DNA from: Luzula sylvatica
Taxonomy: Eukaryota; Streptophyta; Magnoliopsida; Poales; Juncaceae
Reading direction: 5' to 3'
Assembly: GCA_946800325.1 (NCBI GenBank)
Contig: OX326961.1
Span: forward strand, 40,431,543-40,495,542
DNA length: 64,000 nucleotides
Numbering within the stretch: position 1 is the first letter of the stretch; every line of letters starts with the position of its first letter. The notes beneath the pieces are model-generated. The model made no database searches, was not told the DNA's origin, and saw nothing but the letters and a program-made list of their open reading frames with translations. The position numbers were made by a program, and so were the translations under genes. Below, piece by piece: positions 9,829 to 25,037 of the stretch.

Positions 9829-12800
9829 GGTGAAAAGTTGTGTAGTAAAAGATACGGTACAAATGATCTAAAAACACGTTATTTGAGCTCCTCAAAGCGT
9901 TAAAATCTTGTTTAGAATCGAAAAACAAACTATCTTAGTGTTTGTGAAATTTGGTGAAAAGTTATGTACTAAAAGATACGATACAAATGATCTTAAAACA
10001 CGTTATTTGAACTCGTCAAAGCGTTAAAATCTTGTTTTGAATCTAAAAACAAACTTTCTTAGTGTTTGTGAAATTTTGTGAAAAGTTACGTGGTAAAAGA
10101 TACGATACAAATGATCTACAGACACGTTATTTGAACTCCTCACAGCGTTAAAATCTTGTTTTGAATCGAAAAACAAACTATCTTAGTGTTTGTGAAATTT
10201 GGTGAAAAGTTATGTACTGAAAGATACGATACAAATGATCTAGAAACACGTTATTTGAACTCCTCAAAGCGTTAAAAGCTTGTTTTGAATCGAAACACAA
10301 ACTTTCTTAGTGTTTGTGAAATTTCGTGAAAAGTTATGTAGTAAAAGATACGATACAAATGATCTAAAAACACGTTATTTGAACTCCTCAAAACGTTAAA
10401 ATCTTGTTTTGAATCGAAAAACAAACTTTCTTAGTGTTTGTGAAATTTGGTGATAAGTTATGTAGTAAAAGATACGATACAAATGATCTTAAAACACGTT
10501 ATTTGAACTCGTCAAAGCGTTAAAATCTTGTTTTGAATCGAAAAACAAACTTTCTTAGTGTTTGCGAAATTTGGTGAAAAGTTATGTGGTAAAAGATACG
10601 GTACAAATGATCTAAAAACACGTTATTTGAACTCCTCAAAGCGTTAAAATCTTGTTTTGAATCGAAAAACAAACTATGTTAGTGTTTGTGAAATTTGGTG
10701 AAAAGTTATGTACAAAAAGGTACGATACAAATGATCTAAAAACACGTTATTTGAACTCCTCAAAGCGTTAAAAGCTTGTTTTGAATCGAAACTCAAACTT
10801 TCTTAGTGTTTGTGAAATTTCGTGAAAAGTTATGTAGTAAAAGATACGATACAAATGATCTAAAACATGTTATTTGAACTCCTCAAAGCGTTAAAATCTT
10901 GTTTTGAATCGAAAAACAAACTTTCTTAGTGTTTGTGAAATTCGGTGAAAAGTTATGTAGTAAAAGATACGGTACAAATGATCTAAAAACACGTTATTTG
11001 AGCTCCTCAAAGCGTTAAAATCTTGTTTAGAATCGAAAAACAAACTATCTTAGTGTTTGTGAAATTTGGTGAAAAGTTATGTACTAAAAGATACGATACA
11101 AATGATCTTAAAACACGTTATTTGAACTACTCAAAGCGTTAAAATCTTGTTTTGAATCGAAAAACAAACTTTCTTAGTGTTTGTGAAATTCGGTGAAAAG
11201 TTATGTAGTAAAAGATACGGTACAAATGATCTAAAAACACGTTATTTGAGCTCCTCAAAGCGTTAAAATCTTGTTTAGAATCGAAAAACAAACTATCTTA
11301 GTGTTTGTGAAATTTGGTGAAAAGTTATGTACTAAAAGATACAATACAAATGATCTTAAAACACGTTATTTGAACTCGTCAAAGCGTTAAAATCTTGTTT
11401 TGAATCTAAAAACAAACTATCTTAGTGTTTGTGAAATTTGGTGAAAAGTTATGTACTGAAAGATACGATACAAATGATCTAGAAACACGTTATTTGAACT
11501 CCTCAAAGCGTTAAAAGCTTGTTTTGAATCGAAACACAAACTTTCTTAGTGTTTGTGAAATTTCGTGAAAAGTTATGTAGTAAAAGATACGATACAAAGG
11601 ATCTAAAAACACGTTATTTGAACTCCTCAAAACGTTAAAATCTTGTTTTGAATCGAAAAACAAACTTTCTTAGTGTTTGTGTAATTTGGTGATAAGTTAT
11701 GTAGTAAAAGATACGATACAAATGATCTTAAAACACGTTATTTGAACTCGTCAAAGCGTTAAAATCTTGTTTTGAATCGAAAAACAAACTTTCTTAGTGT
11801 TTGTGAAATTTGGTGAAAAGTTATGTGGTAAAAGATACGGTACAAATGATCTAAAAACACGTTATTTGAACTCCTCAAAGCGTTAAAATCTTGTTTTGAA
11901 TCGAAAAACAAACTATGTTAGTGTTTGTGAAATTTGGTGAAAAGTTATGTTCTAAAAGGTACGATACAAATGATCTAAAAACACGTTATTTGAACTCCTC
12001 AAAGCGTTAAAAGCTTGTTTTGAATCGAAACTCAAACTTTCTTAGTGTTTGTGAAATTTCGTGAAAAGTTATGTAGTAAAAGATACGATACAAATGATCT
12101 AAAACATGTTATTTGAACTCCTCAAAGCGTTAAAATCTTGTTTTGAATCGAAAAACAAACTTTCTTAGTGTTTGTGAAATTTGGTGAAAAGTTATGTAGT
12201 AAAAGATACGATACAAAGGATCTAAAAACACGTTATTTGAACTCCTCAAAGCGTTAAAATCTTGTTTTGAATCGAAAAACAAACTTTCTTAGTGTTTGTG
12301 AAATTTGGTGAAAAGTTATGTGGTAAAAGATACGATACAAATGATCTAGAAACACGTTATTTGAACTCCTCAAAGCGTTAAAATCTTGTTTTGAATCGAA
12401 AAACAAACTATCTTAGTGTTTGTGAAATTTGGTGAAAAGTTATGTACTAAAAGATACGATACAAATGATCTAGAAACACGTTATTTGAACTCCTCAAAGC
12501 GTTAAAAGCTTGTTTTGAATCGAAACACAAACTTTCTTAGTGTTTGTGAAATTTCGTGAAAAGTTATGTAGTAAAAGATACGATACAAAGGATCTAAAAA
12601 CAGGTTATTTGAACTCCTCAAAGCGTTAAAATCTTGTTTTGAATCGAAAAACAAACTTTCTTAGTGTTTGTGAAATTTGGAGAAAAGTTACGTAGTAAAA
12701 GATACGATACAAATGATCTTAAAACACGCTATTTGAACTACTCAAAGCGTTAAAATCTTGTTTTGAATCGAAAAACAAACTTTCTTAGTGTTTGTGAAAT

Positions 12801-12891
12801 TCGGTGAAAAGTTATGTAGTAAAAGATACGGTACAAATGATCTAAAAACACGTTATTTGAGCTCCTCAAAGCGTTAAAATCTTGTTTAGAA

Positions 12892-15800
12892 TCGAAAAAC
12901 AAACTATCTTAGTGTTTGTGAAATTTGGTGAAAAGTTATGTACTAAAAGATACGATACAAATGATCTTAAAACACGTTATTTGAACTACTCAAAGCGTTA
13001 AAATCTTGTTTTGAATCGAAAAACAAACTTTCTTAGTGTTTGTGAAATTCGGTGGAAAGTTATGTAGTAAAAGATACGGTACAAATGATCTAAAAACACG
13101 TTATTTGAGCTCCTCAAAGCGTTAAAATCTTGTTTAGAATCGAAAAACAAACTATCTTAGTGTTTGTGAAATTTGGTGAAAAGTTATGTACTAAAAGATA
13201 CGATACAAATGATCTTAAAACACGTTATTTGAACTCGTCAAAGCGTTAAAATCTTGTTTTGAATCTAAAAACAAACTATCTTAGTGTTTGTGAAATTTGG
13301 TGAAAAGTTATGTACTGAAAGATACGATACAAATGATCTAGAAACACGTTATTTGAACTCCTCAAAGCGTTAAAAGCTTGTTTTGAATCGAAACACAAAC
13401 TTTCTTAGTGTTTGTGAAATTTCGTGAAAAGTTATGTAGTAAAAGATACGATACAAAGGATCTAAAAACACGTTATTTGAACTCCTCAAAACGTTAAAAT
13501 CTTGTTTTGAATCGAAAAACAAACTTTCTTAGTGTTTGTGTAATTTGGTGATAAGTTATGTAGTAAAAGATACGATACAAATGATCTTAAAACACGTTAT
13601 TTGAACTCGTCAAAGCGTTAAAATCTTGTTTTGAATCGAAAAACAAACTTTCTTAGTGTTTGTGAAATTTGGTGAAAAGTTATGTGGTAAAAGATACGGT
13701 ACAAATGATCTAAAAACACGTTATTTGAACTCCTCAAAGCGTTAAAATCTTGTTTTGAATCGAAAAACAAACTATGTTAGTGTTTGTGAAATTTGGTGAA
13801 AAGTTATGTTCTAAAAGGTACGATACAAATGATCTAAAAACACGTTATTTGAACTCCACAAAGCGTTAAAAGCTTGTTTTGAATCGAAACTCAAACTTTC
13901 TTAGTGTTTGTGAAATTTCGTGAAAAGTTATGTAGTAAAAGATACGATACAAATGATCTAAAACATGTTATTTGAACTCCTCAAAGCGTTAAAATCTTGT
14001 TTTGAATCGAAAAACAAACTTTCTTAGTGTTTGTGATATTTGGTGAAAAGTTATGTAGTAAAAGATACGATACAAAGGATCTAAAAACAGGTTATTTGAA
14101 CTCCTCAAAGCGTTAAAATCTTGTTTTGAATCGAAAAACAAACTTTCTTAGTGTTTGTGAAATTCGGTGAAAAGTTATGTAGTAAAAGATACGGTACAAA
14201 TGATCTAAAAACACGTTATTTGAGCTCCTCAAAGCGTTAAAATCTTGTTTAGAATCGAAAAACAAACTATCTTAGTGTTTGTGAAATTTGGTGAAAAGTT
14301 ATGTACTAAAAGATACGATACAAATGATCTTAAAACACGTTATTTGAACTACTCAAAGCGTTAAAATCTTGTTTTGAATCGAAAAACAAACTTTCTTAGT
14401 GTTTGTGAAATTCGGTGAAAAGTTATGTAGTAAAAGATACGGTACAAATGATCTAAAAACACGTTATTTGAGCTCCTCAAAGCGTTAAAATCTTGTTTAG
14501 AATCGAAAAACAAACTATCTTAGTGTTTGTGAAATTTGGTGAAAAGTTATGTACTAAAAGATACGATACAAATGATCTTAAAACACGTTATTTGAACTCG
14601 TCAAAGCGTTAAAATCTTGTTTTGAATCTAAAAACAAACTATCTTAGTGTTTGTGAAATTTGGTGAAAAGTTATGTACTGAAAGATACGATACAAATGAT
14701 CTAGAAACACGTTATTTGAACTCCTCAAAGCGTTAAAAGCTTGTTTTGAATCGAAACACAAACTTTCTTAGTGTTTGTGAAATTTCGTGAAAAGTTATGT
14801 AGTAAAAGATACGATACAAAGGATCTAAAAACACGTTATTTGAACTCCTCAAAACGTTAAAATCTTGTTTTGAATCGAAAAACAAACTTTCTTAGTGTTT
14901 GTGTAATTTGGTGATAAGTTATGTAGTAAAAGATACGATACAAATGATCTTAAAACACGTTATTTGAACTCGTCAAAGCGTTAAAATCTTGTTTTGAATC
15001 TAAAAACAAACTTTCTTAGTGTTTGTGAAATTTTGTGAAAAGTTACGTGGTAAAAGATACGATACAAATGATCTACGAACACGTTATTTGAACTCCTCAC
15101 AGCGTTAAAATCTTGTTTTGAATCGAAAAACAAACTATCTTAATGTTTGTGAAATTTGGTGAAAAGTTATGTACGAAAAGATACGATACAAATGATCTAA
15201 AAACACGTCATTTGAGCTCCTCAAAGCGTTAAAAGCTTGTTTTGAATCGAAAAACAAACTTTCTTAGTTTTTGTGATATTTGGTGATAAGTTATGTAGTA
15301 AAAGATACGATACAAATGATCTTAAAACACATTATTTGAACTCGTGAAAGCGTTAAAATCTTGTTTTGAATCGAAAAACAAACTTTCTTAGTGTTTGTGA
15401 AATTTGGTGAAAAGTTATGTGGTAAAAGATACGGTACAAATGATCTAAAAACACGTTATTTGAACTCCTCAAAACGTTACAATCTTGTTTTGAATCGAAA
15501 AACAAACTATCTTAGTGTTTGTGAAATTTGGTGAAAAGTTATGTACTAAAAGATACGATACAAATGATCTAGAAACACGTTATTTGAACTCCTCAAAGCG
15601 TTAAAAGCTTGTTTTGAATCGAAACACAAACTTTCTTAGTGTTTGTGAAATTTCGTGGAAAGTTCTGTAGTAAAAGATACGATACAAAGGATCTAAAAAC
15701 AGGTTATTTGAACTCCTCAAAGCGTTAAAATCTTGTTTTGAATCGAAAAACAAACTTTCTTAGTGTTTGTGAAATTCGGTGAAAAGTTATGTAGTAAAAG

Positions 15801-16657
15801 ATACGGTACAAATGATCTAAAAACACGTTATTTGAGCTCCTCAAAGCGTTAAAATCTTGTTTAGAATCGAAAAACAAACTATCTTAGTGTTTGTGAAATT
15901 TGGTGAAAAGTTATGTACTAAAAGATACGATACAAATGATCTTAAAACACGTTATTTGAACTACTCAAAGCGTTAAAATCTTGTTTTGAATCGAAAAACA
16001 AACTTTCTTAGTGTTTGTGAAATTCGGTGAAAAGTTATGTAGTAAAAGATACGGTACAAATGATCCAAAAACACGTTATTTGAGCTCCTCAAAGCGTTAA
16101 AATCTTGTTTAGAATCGGAAAACAAACTATCTTAGTGTTTGTGAAATTTGGTGAAAAGTTATGTACTAAAAGATACGATACAAATGATCTTAAAACACGT
16201 TATTTGAACTCGTCAAAGCGTTAAAATCTTGTTTTGAATCTAAAAACAAACTATCTTAGTGTTTGTGAAATTTGGTGAAAAGTTATGTACTGAAAGATAC
16301 GATACAAATGATCTAGAAACACGTTATTTGAACTCCTCAAAGCGTTAAAAGCTTGTTTTGAATCGAAACACAAACTTTCTTAGTGTTTGTGAAATTTCGT
16401 GAAAAGTTATGTAGTAAAAGATACGATACAAAGGATCTAAAAACACGTTATTTCAACTCCTCAAAACGTTAAAATCTTGTTTTGAATCGAAAAACAAACT
16501 TTCTTAGTGTTTGTGTAATTTGGTGATAAGTTATGTAGTAAAAGATACGATACAAATGATCTTAAAACACGTTATTTGAACTTGTCAAAGCGTTAAAATC
16601 TTGTTTTGAATCGAAAAACAAACTTTCTTAGTGTTTGTGAAATTTGGTGAAAAGTTA
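12892..16657. repeat. Duplicated block, right copy (partner at 4463-8228)
   Basis: This is the right-hand partner of the 8429-bp-offset duplication, and it overlaps the start of the 3347-bp array. Its variants ATCTACGAAC (15071), CTTAGTTTTTG (near 15266) and TTTCAACTCC (near 16454) are absent from the left copy but are amplified further right. The material that seeded the 3347- and 4958-bp repeats therefore derives from this copy. The 123-bp monomers near 13957 and 16683 keep register with the left copy. Confidence 0.75.
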
Positions 16658-19600
16658 TGTAGTAAAAGATACGATACAAATGATCTAAAACATGTTATTT
16701 GAACTCCTCAAAGCGCTAAAATCTTGTTTTGAATCGAAAAACAAACTTTCTTAGTGTTTGTGAAATTTGGTGAAAAGTTATGTAGTAAAAGATACGATAC
16801 AAAGGATCTAAAAACACGTTATTTGAACTCCTCAAAGCGTTAAAATCTTGTTTTGAATCGAAAAACAAACTTTCTTAGTGTTTGTGAAATTTGGTGAAAA
16901 GTTACGTAGAAAAAGATACGATACAAATGATCTACAAACATGTTATTTGAACTACTCAAAGCGTTAAAATCTTGTTTTGAATCGAAAAACAAACTTTCTT
17001 AGTGTTTGTGAAATTCGGTGAAAAGTTATGTAGTAAAAGATACGATACAAATGATCTAAAAATACGTTATTTGAGCTCCTCAAAGCGTTAAAAGTGTGTT
17101 TTGAATCGAAAAACAAACTTTCTTAGTGTTTGTGAAATTTGGTGAAAAGATCTGTAGTAAAAGATACGATACAAATGATCTTAAAACACGTTATTTGAAC
17201 TCGTCAAAGCGTTAAAATCTTGTTTTGAATCGAAAAACAAACTTTCTTAGTGTTTGTGAAATTTGGTGAAAAGTTATGTGGTAAAAGATACGATACAAAT
17301 GATCTAGAAACACGTTATTTGAACTCCTCAAAGCGTTAAAATCTTGTTTTGAATCGAAAAACAAACTATCTTAGTGTTTGTGAAATTTGGTGAAAAGTTA
17401 TGTACTAAAAGATACGATACAAATGATCTAGAAACACGTTATTTGAACTCCTCAAAGCGTTAAAAGCTTGTTTTGAATCGAAACACAAACTTTCTTAGTG
17501 TTTGTGAAATTTCGTGAAAAGTTATGTAGTAAAAGATACGATACAAAGGATCTAAAAACAGGTTATTTGAACTCCTCAAAGCGTTAAAATCTTGTTTTGA
17601 ATTGAAAAACAAACTTTCTTTGTGTTTGTGAAATTTGGAGAAAAGTTACGTACTAAAAGATACGATACAAATGATCTTAAAACACGTTATTTGAACTACT
17701 CAAAGCGTTAAAATCTTGTTTTGAATCGAAAAACAAACTTTCTTAGTGTTTGTGAAATTCGGTGAAAAGTTATGTAGTAAAAGATACGGTACAAATGATC
17801 TAAAAACACGTTATTTGAGCTCCTCAAAGCGTTAAAATTTTGTTTAGAATCGAAAAACAAACTATCTTAGTGTTTGTGAAATTTGGTGAAAAGTTATGTA
17901 CTAAAAGATACGATACAAATGATCTTAAAACACGTTATTTGAACTCGTCAAAGCGTTAAAATCTTGTTTTGAATCTAAAAACAAACTATCTTAGTGTTTG
18001 TGAAATTTGGTGAAAAGTTATGTACTGAAAGATACAATACAAATGATCTAGAAACACGTTATTTGAACTCCTCAAAGCGTTAAAAGCTTGTTTTGAATCG
18101 AAACACAAACTTTCTTAGTGTTTGTGAAATTTCGTGAAAAGTTATGTAGTAAAAGATACGATACAAAGGATCTAAAAACACGTTATTTGAACTCCTCAAA
18201 AAGTTAAAATCTTGTTTTGAATCGAAAAACAAACTTTCTTAGTGTTTGTGTAATTTGGTGATAAGTTATGTAGTAAAAGATACGATACAAATGATCTTAA
18301 AACACGTTATTTGAACTCGTCAAAGCGTTAAAATCTTGTTTTGAATCTAAAAACAAACTTTCTTAGTGTTTGTGAAATTTTGTGAAAAGTTAAGTGGTAA
18401 AAGATACGATACAAATGATCTACGAACACGTTATTTGAACTCCTCACAGCGTTAAAATCTTGTTTTGAATCGAAAAACAAACTATCTTAATGTTTGTGAA
18501 ATTTGGTGAAAAGTTATGTACGAAAAGATACGATACAAATGATCTAAAAACACGTCATTTGAGCTCCTCAAAGCGTTAAAAGCTTGTTTTGAATCGAAAA
18601 ACAAACTTTCTTAGTTTTTGTGATATTTGGTGATAAGTTATGTAGTAAAAGATACGATACAAATGATCTTAAAACACATTATTTGAACTCGTGAAAGCGT
18701 TAAAATCTTGTTTTGAATCGAAAAACAAACTTTCTTAGTGTTTGTGAAATTTGGTGAAAAGTTATGTGGTAAAAGATACGGTACAAATGATCTAAAAACA
18801 CGTTATTTGAACTCCTCAAAACGTTACAATCTTGTTTTGAATCGAAAAACAAACTATCTTAGTGTTTGTGAAATTTGGTGAAAAGTTATGTACTAAAAGA
18901 TACGATACAAATGATCTAGAAACACGTTATTTGAACTCCTCAAAGCGTTAAAAGCTTGTTTTGAATCGAAACACAAACTTTCTTAGTGTTTGTGAAATTT
19001 CGTGGAAAGTTCTGTAGTAAAAGATACGATACAAAGGATCTAAAAACAGGTTATTTGAACTCCTCAAAGCGTTAAAATCTTGTTTTGAATCGAAAAACAA
19101 ACTTTCTTAGTGTTTGTGAAATTCGGTGAAAAGTTATGTAGTAAAAGATACGGTACAAATGATCTAAAAACACGTTATTTGAGCTCCTCAAAGCGTTAAA
19201 ATCTTGTTTAGAATCGAAAAACAAACTATCTTAGTGTTTGTGAAATTTGGTGAAAAGTTATGTACTAAAAGATACGATACAAATGATCTTAAAACACGTT
19301 ATTTGAACTACTCAAAGCGTTAAAATCTTGTTTTGAATCGAAAAACAAACTTTCTTAGTGTTTGTGAAATTCGGTGAAAAGTTATGTAGTAAAAGATACG
19401 GTACAAATGATCCAAAAACACGTTATTTGAGCTCCTCAAAGCGTTAAAATCTTGTTTAGAATCGGAAAACAAACTATCTTAGTGTTTGTGAAATTTGGTG
19501 AAAAGTTATGTACTAAAAGATACGATACAAATGATCTTAAAACACGTTATTTGAACTCGTCAAAGCGTTAAAATCTTGTTTTGAATCTAAAAACAAACTA

Positions 19601-22600
19601 TCTTAGTGTTTGTGAAATTTGGTGAAAAGTTATGTACTGAAAGATACGATACAAATGATCTAGAAACACGTTATTTGAACTCCTCAAAGCGTTAAAAGCT
19701 TGTTTTGAATCGAAACACAAACTTTCTTAGTGTTTGTGAAATTTCGTGAAAAGTTATGTAGTAAAAGATACGATACAAAGGATCTAAAAACACGTTATTT
19801 CAACTCCTCAAAACGTTAAAATCTTGTTTTGAATCGAAAAACAAACTTTCTTAGTGTTTGTGTAATTTGGTGATAAGTTATGTAGTAAAAGATACGATAC
19901 AAATGATCTTAAAACACGTTATTTGAACTTGTCAAAGCGTTAAAATCTTGTTTTGAATCGAAAAACAAACTTTCTTAGTGTTTGTGAAATTTGGTGAAAA
20001 GTTATGTAGTAAAAGATACGATACAAATGATCTAAAACATGTTATTTGAACTCCTCAAAGCGCTAAAATCTTGTTTTGAATCGAAAAACAAACTTTCTTA
20101 GTGTTTGTGAAATTTGGTGAAAAGTTATGTAGTAAAAGATACGATACAAAGGATCTAAAAACACGTTATTTGAACTCCTCAAAGCGTTAAAATCTTGTTT
20201 TGAATCGAAAAACAAACTTTCTTAGTGTTTGTGAAATTTGGTGAAAAGTTACGTAGAAAAAGATACGATACAAATGATCTACAAACATGTTATTTGAACT
20301 ACTCAAAGCGTTAAAATCTTGTTTTGAATCGAAAAACAAACTTTCTTAGTGTTTGTGAAATTCGGTGAAAAGTTATGTAGTAAAAGATACGATACAAATG
20401 ATCTAAAAATACGTTATTTGAGCTCCTCAAAGCGTTAAAAGTGTGTTTTGAATCGAAAAACAAACTTTCTTAGTGTTTGTGAAATTTGGTGAAAAGATCT
20501 GTAGTAAAAGATACGATACAAATGATCTTAAAACACGTTATTTGAACTCGTCAAAGCGTTAAAATCTTGTTTTGAATCGAAAAACAAACTTTCTTAGTGT
20601 TTGTGAAATTTGGTGAAAAGTTATGTGGTAAAAGATACGATACAAATGATCTAGAAACACGTTATTTGAACTCCTCAAAGCGTTAAAATCTTGTTTTGAA
20701 TCGAAAAACAAACTATCTTAGTGTTTGTGAAATTTGGTGAAAAGTTATGTACTAAAAGATACGATACAAATGATCTAGAAACACGTTATTTGAACTCCTC
20801 AAAGCGTTAAAAGCTTGTTTTGAATCGAAACACAAACTTTCTTAGTGTTTGTGAAATTTCGTGAAAAGTTATGTAGTAAAAGATACGATACAAAGGATCT
20901 AAAAACAGGTTATTTGAACTCCTCAAAGCGTTAAAATCTTGTTTTGAATTGAAAAACAAACTTTCTTTGTGTTTGTGAAATTTGGAGAAAAGTTACGTAC
21001 TAAAAGATACGATACAAATGATCTTAAAACACGTTATTTGAACTACTCAAAGCGTTAAAATCTTGTTTTGAATCGAAAAACAAACTTTCTTAGTGTTTGT
21101 GAAATTCGGTGAAAAGTTATGTAGTAAAAGATACGGTACAAATGATCTAAAAACACGTTATTTGAGCTCCTCAAAGCGTTAAAATCTTGTTTAGAATCGA
21201 AAAACAAACTATCTTAGTGTTTGTGAAATTTGGTGAAAAGTTATGTACTAAAAGATACGATACAAATGATCTTAAAACACGTTATTTGAACTCGTCAAAG
21301 CGTTAAAATCTTGTTTTGAATCTAAAAACAAACTATCTTAGTGTTTGTGAAATTTGGTGAAAAGTTATGTACTGAAAGATACGATACAAATGATCTAGAA
21401 ACACGTTATTTGAACTCCTCAAAGCGTTAAAAGCTTGTTTTGAATCGAAACACAAACTTTCTTAGTGTTTGTGAAATTTCGTGAAAAGTTATGTAGTAAA
21501 AGATACGATACAAAGGATCTAAAAACACGTTATTTGAACTCCTCAAAACGTTAAAATCTTGTTTTGAATCGAAAAACAAACTTTCTTAGTGTTTGTGTAA
21601 TTTGGTGATAAGTTATGTAGTAAAAGATACGATACAAATGATCTTAAAACACGTTATTTGAACTCGTCAAAGCGTTAAAATCTTGTTTTGAATCTAAAAA
21701 CAAACTTTCTTAGTGTTTGTGAAATTTTGTGAAAAGTTACGTGGTAAAAGATACGATACAAATGATCTACGAACACGTTATTTGAACTCCTCACAGCGTT
21801 AAAATCTTGTTTTGAATCGAAAAACAAACTATCTTAATGTTTGTGAAATTTGGTGAAAAGTTATGTACGAAAAGATACGATACAAATGATCTAAAAACAC
21901 GTCATTTGAGCTCCTCAAAGCGTTAAAAGCTTGTTTTGAATCGAAAAACAAACTTTCTTAGTTTTTGTGATATTTGGTGATAAGTTATGTAGTAAAAGAT
22001 ACGATACAAATGATCTTAAAACACATTATTTGAACTCGTGAAAGCGTTAAAATCTTGTTTTGAATCGAAAAACAAACTTTCTTAGTGTTTGTGAAATTTG
22101 GTGAAAAGTTATGTGGTAAAAGATACGGTACAAATGATCTAAAAACACGTTATTTGAACTCCTCAAAACGTTACAATCTTGTTTTGAATCGAAAAACAAA
22201 CTATCTTAGTGTTTGTGAAATTTGGTGAAAAGTTATGTACTAAAAGATACGATACAAATGATCTAGAAACACGTTATTTGAACTCCTCAAAGCGTTAAAA
22301 GCTTGTTTTGAATCGAAACACAAACTTTCTTAGTGTTTGTGAAATTTCGTGGAAAGTTATGTAGTAAAAGATACGATACAAAGGATCTAAAAACAGGTTA
22401 TTTGAACTCCTCAAAGCGTTAAAATCTTGTTTTGAATCGAAAAACAAACTTTCTTAGTGTTTGTGAAATTCGGTGAAAAGTTATGTAGTAAAAGATACGG
22501 TACAAATGATCTAAAAACACGTTATTTGAGCTCCTCAAAGCGTTAAAATCTTGTTTAGAATCGAAAAACAAACTATCTTAGTGTTTGTGAAATTTGGTGA

Positions 22601-25037
22601 AAAGTTATGTACTAAAAGATACGATACAAATGATCTTAAAACACGTTATTTGAACTACTCAAAGCGTTAAAATCTTGTTTTGAATCGAAAAACAAACTTT
22701 CTTAGTGTTTGTGAAATTCGGTGAAAAGTTATGTAGTAAAAGATACAGTACAAATGATCCAAAAACACGTTATTTGAGCTCCTCAAAGCGTTAAAATCTT
22801 GTTTAGAATCGGAAAACAAACTATCTTAGTGTTTGTGAAATTTGGTGAAAAGTTATGTACTAAAAGATACGATACAAATGATCTTAAAACACGTTATTTG
22901 AACTCGTCAAAGCGTTAAAATCTTGTTTTGAATCTAAAAACAAACTATCTTAGTGTTTGTGAAATTTGGTGAAAAGTTATGTACTGAAAGATACGATACA
23001 AATGATCTAGAAACACGTTATTTGAACTCCTCAAAGCGTTAAAAGCTTGTTTTGAATCGAAACACAAACTTTCTTAGTGTTTGTGAAATTTCGTGAAAAG
23101 TTATGTAGTAAAAGATACGATACAAAGGATCTAAAAACACGTTATTTCAACTCCTCAAAACGTTAAAATCTTGTTTTGAATCGAAAAACAAACTTTCTTA
23201 GTGTTTGTGTAATTTGGTGATAAGTTATGTAGTAAAAGATACGATACAAATGATCTTAAAACACGTTATTTGAACTCGTCAAAGCGTTAAAATCTTGTTT
23301 TGAATCGAAAAACAAACTTTCTTAGTGTTTGTGAAATTTGGTGAAAAGTTATGTAGTAAAAGATACGATACAAATGATCTAAAACATGTTATTTGAACTC
23401 CTCAAAGCGCTAAAATCTTGTTTTGAATCGAAAAACAAACTTTCTTAGTGTTTGTGAAATTTGGTGAAAAGTTATGTAGTAAAAGATACGATACAAAGGA
23501 TCTAAAAACACGTTATTTGAACTCCTCAAAGCGTTAAAATCTTGTTTTGAATCGAAAAACAAACTTTCTTAGTGTTTGTGAAATTTGGTGAAAAGTTACG
23601 TAGAAAAAGATACGATACAAATGATCTACAAACACGTTATTTGAACTACTCAAAGCGTTAAAATCTTGTTTTGAATCGAAAAACAAACTTTCTTAGTGTT
23701 TGTGAAATTCGGTGAAAAGTTATGTAGTAAAAGATACGATACAAATGATCTAAAAATACGTTATTTGAGCTCCTCAAAGCGTTAAAAGTGTGTTTTGAAT
23801 CGAAAAACAAACTTTCTTAGTGTTTGTGAAATTTGGTGAAAAGATCTGTAGTAAAAGATACGATACAAATGATCTTAAAACACGTTATTTGAACTCGTCA
23901 AAGCGTTAAAATCTTGTTTTGAATCGAAAAACAAACTTTCTTAGTGTTTGTGAAATTTGGTGAAAAGTTATGTGGTAAAAGATACGATACAAATGATCTA
24001 GAAACACGTTATTTGAACTCCTCAAAGCGTTAAAATCTTGTTTTGAATCGAAAAACAAACTATCTTAGTGTTTGTGAAATTTGGTGAAAACTTATGTACT
24101 AAAAGATACGATACAAATGATCTAGAAACACGTTATTTGAACTCCTCAAAGCGTTAAAAGCTTGTTTTGAATCGAAACACAAACTTTCTTAGTGTTTGTG
24201 AAATTTCGTGAAAAGTTATGTAGTAAAAGATACGATACAAAGGATCTACAAACAGGTTATTTGAACTCCTCAAAGCGTTAAAATCTTGTTTTGAATCGAA
24301 AAACAAACTTTCTTTGTGTTTGTGAAATTTGGAGAAAAGTTACGTACTAAAAGATACGATACAAATGATCTTAAAACATCTTATTTGAACTACTCAAAGC
24401 GTTAAAATCTTGTTTTGAATCGAAAAACAAACTTTCTTAGTGTTTGTGAAATTCGGTGAAAAGTTGTGTAGTAAAAGATACGGTACAAATGATCTAAAAA
24501 CACGTTATTTGAGCTCCTCAAAGCGTTAAAATCTTGTTTAGAATCGAAAAACAAACTATCTTAGTGTTTGTGAAATTTGGTGAAAAGTTATGTACTAAAA
24601 GATACGATACAAATGATCTTAAAACACGTTATTTGAACTCGTCAAAGCGTTAAAATCTTGTTTTGAATCTAAAAACAAACTATCTTAGTGTTTGTGAAAT
24701 TTGGTGAAAAGTTATGTACTGAAAGATACGATACAAATGATCTAGAAACACGTTATTTGAACTCCTCAAAGCGTTAAAAGCTTGTTTTGAATCGAAACAC
24801 AAACTTTCTTAGTGTTTGTGAAATTTCGTGAAAAGTTATGTAGTAAAAGATACGATACAAAGGATCTAAAAACACGTTATTTGAACTCCTCAAAACGTTA
24901 AAATCTTGTTTTGAATCGAAAAACAAACTTTCTTAGTGTTTGTGTAATTTGGTGATAAGTTATGTAGTAAAAGATACGATACAAATGATCTTAAAACACG
25001 TTATTTGAACTCGTCAAAGCGTTAAAATCTTGTTTTG
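14312..25037. repeat. 27-monomer higher-order repeat, 3347 bp, about 3.2 copies
   Basis: Units run approximately 14312-17658, 17659-21005 and 21006-24352, with a partial fourth to 25037. Each has 26 monomers of 124 bp and one of 123 bp. The period is exact for independent markers. ATCTACGAAC lies at 15071, 18418 and 21765. The TTGTCAAAG variant is at 16581 and 19928 (absent from unit 3). GAATTGAAAAAC is at 17601 and 20948. GTTCTGTAG is shared by units 1 and 2 only (15664 and 19011), so these two are closer to each other than to unit 3. Private changes mark single units, for example ATACAATAC near 18036 in unit 2 and ATACAGTAC near 22746 in unit 3. Overall identity between units is very high by eye. 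The right end overlaps the 4958-bp array. Confidence 0.88.
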